DNA from: a virus
IMG/VR virus record: IMGVR_UViG_3300042545_001900
Location: 1 to 35,108 of that record
Length of the DNA stretch: 35,108 nucleotides
Reading direction: 5' to 3' (one strand)
Positions within the stretch are counted from its first letter, which is position 1; the number at the start of each line of letters is the position of its first letter. Below are positions 35,105-35,108 of this stretch, one piece after another. The position numbers and the translations under genes were made by a program. Below the pieces are notes generated by a model, which was given only the letters and a program-made list of their open reading frames with translations, was not told the DNA's origin and made no database searches.

Positions 35105-35108
35105 CAGC
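35053..35108. repeat. Terminal direct repeat, right copy
   Basis: Matches 1-56 at 55 of 56 positions (t at 35080 against g at 28). It holds the start of the distal tail gene. See the left copy. Confidence 0.85.

Noticed and set aside
1-35108. CRISPR array, insertion sequence or complete tRNA gene
   Set aside because: No regularly spaced long repeats, transposase-like protein or full cloverleaf were seen; the only tRNA-like part is the attP half.

Overview
The window reads as one complete genome of a temperate, long-tailed (siphovirus-type) phage, opened at an arbitrary point. The two ends share a 56-bp direct repeat (positions 1-56 and 35053-35108, 55 of 56 identical), and the gene beginning on the minus strand at 35104 is the one that follows the tape-measure gene ending at 52. 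The circle is therefore about 35.05 kb. Base composition is high in G+C. Nearly all genes lie on the minus strand as one tightly packed train, with most neighbours joined by ATGA, GTGA or TGATG overlaps. Host is inferred only: a type IV pilin-like protein and a Cys-rich lipoprotein of a style common in myxobacteria point to a Gram-negative, possibly Myxococcota, host.

Layout in transcription order. A control region (28466-28692) holds a leftward promoter with good -35 and -10 boxes, four copies of a CGCCTAAGTG operator, and an array of GYTCGC units spaced exactly 10 bp apart. It separates a rightward 87-aa HTH repressor (28693-28956) from the leftward early operon. The early operon encodes small unknown proteins, a Lar-like zinc protein, Gp157, a RecT-like annealing protein, two HTH proteins and a tyrosine integrase (23934-25058). 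Next to the integrase is an attP site made of the 3' half of a tRNA-Arg (anticodon TCG). Replication genes follow: coiled-coil, HTH and zinc-ribbon small proteins, a VirE-type helicase whose 3' end carries GTCCCTACC iterons (a candidate origin), SSB and a RusA resolvase.

The late region starts at about 17.1 kb: TerS, TerL, portal, MuF-like protein, gpG-like protein, a 51-aa protein, scaffold, major capsid protein, connector and decoration proteins, and a 700-aa beta-rich protein. An embedded lysis cassette comes next: a patatin-like phospholipase, a holin candidate, a 43-aa protein and a C39-like cysteine peptidase. Then come the tail terminator, tail tube, a tail-assembly chaperone pair with a GGGAAAA -1 frameshift site, and the tape measure. 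Across the junction are four more tail genes ending at 29996. Two late promoters (before TerS and before the scaffold unit) share an identical 20-bp palindromic element at the same distance from the -10 box.

A short rightward cassette (29219-29999) that looks like a lysogenic-conversion (moron) unit encodes a 30-aa membrane peptide, a pilin-like protein without the prepilin cleavage motif, and a Cys-rich lipoprotein. This cassette, the phospholipase in the lysis module, the iterons inside the helicase gene and the helically phased operator array are the most notable points. All functions are read from sequence by eye; no database search was run.
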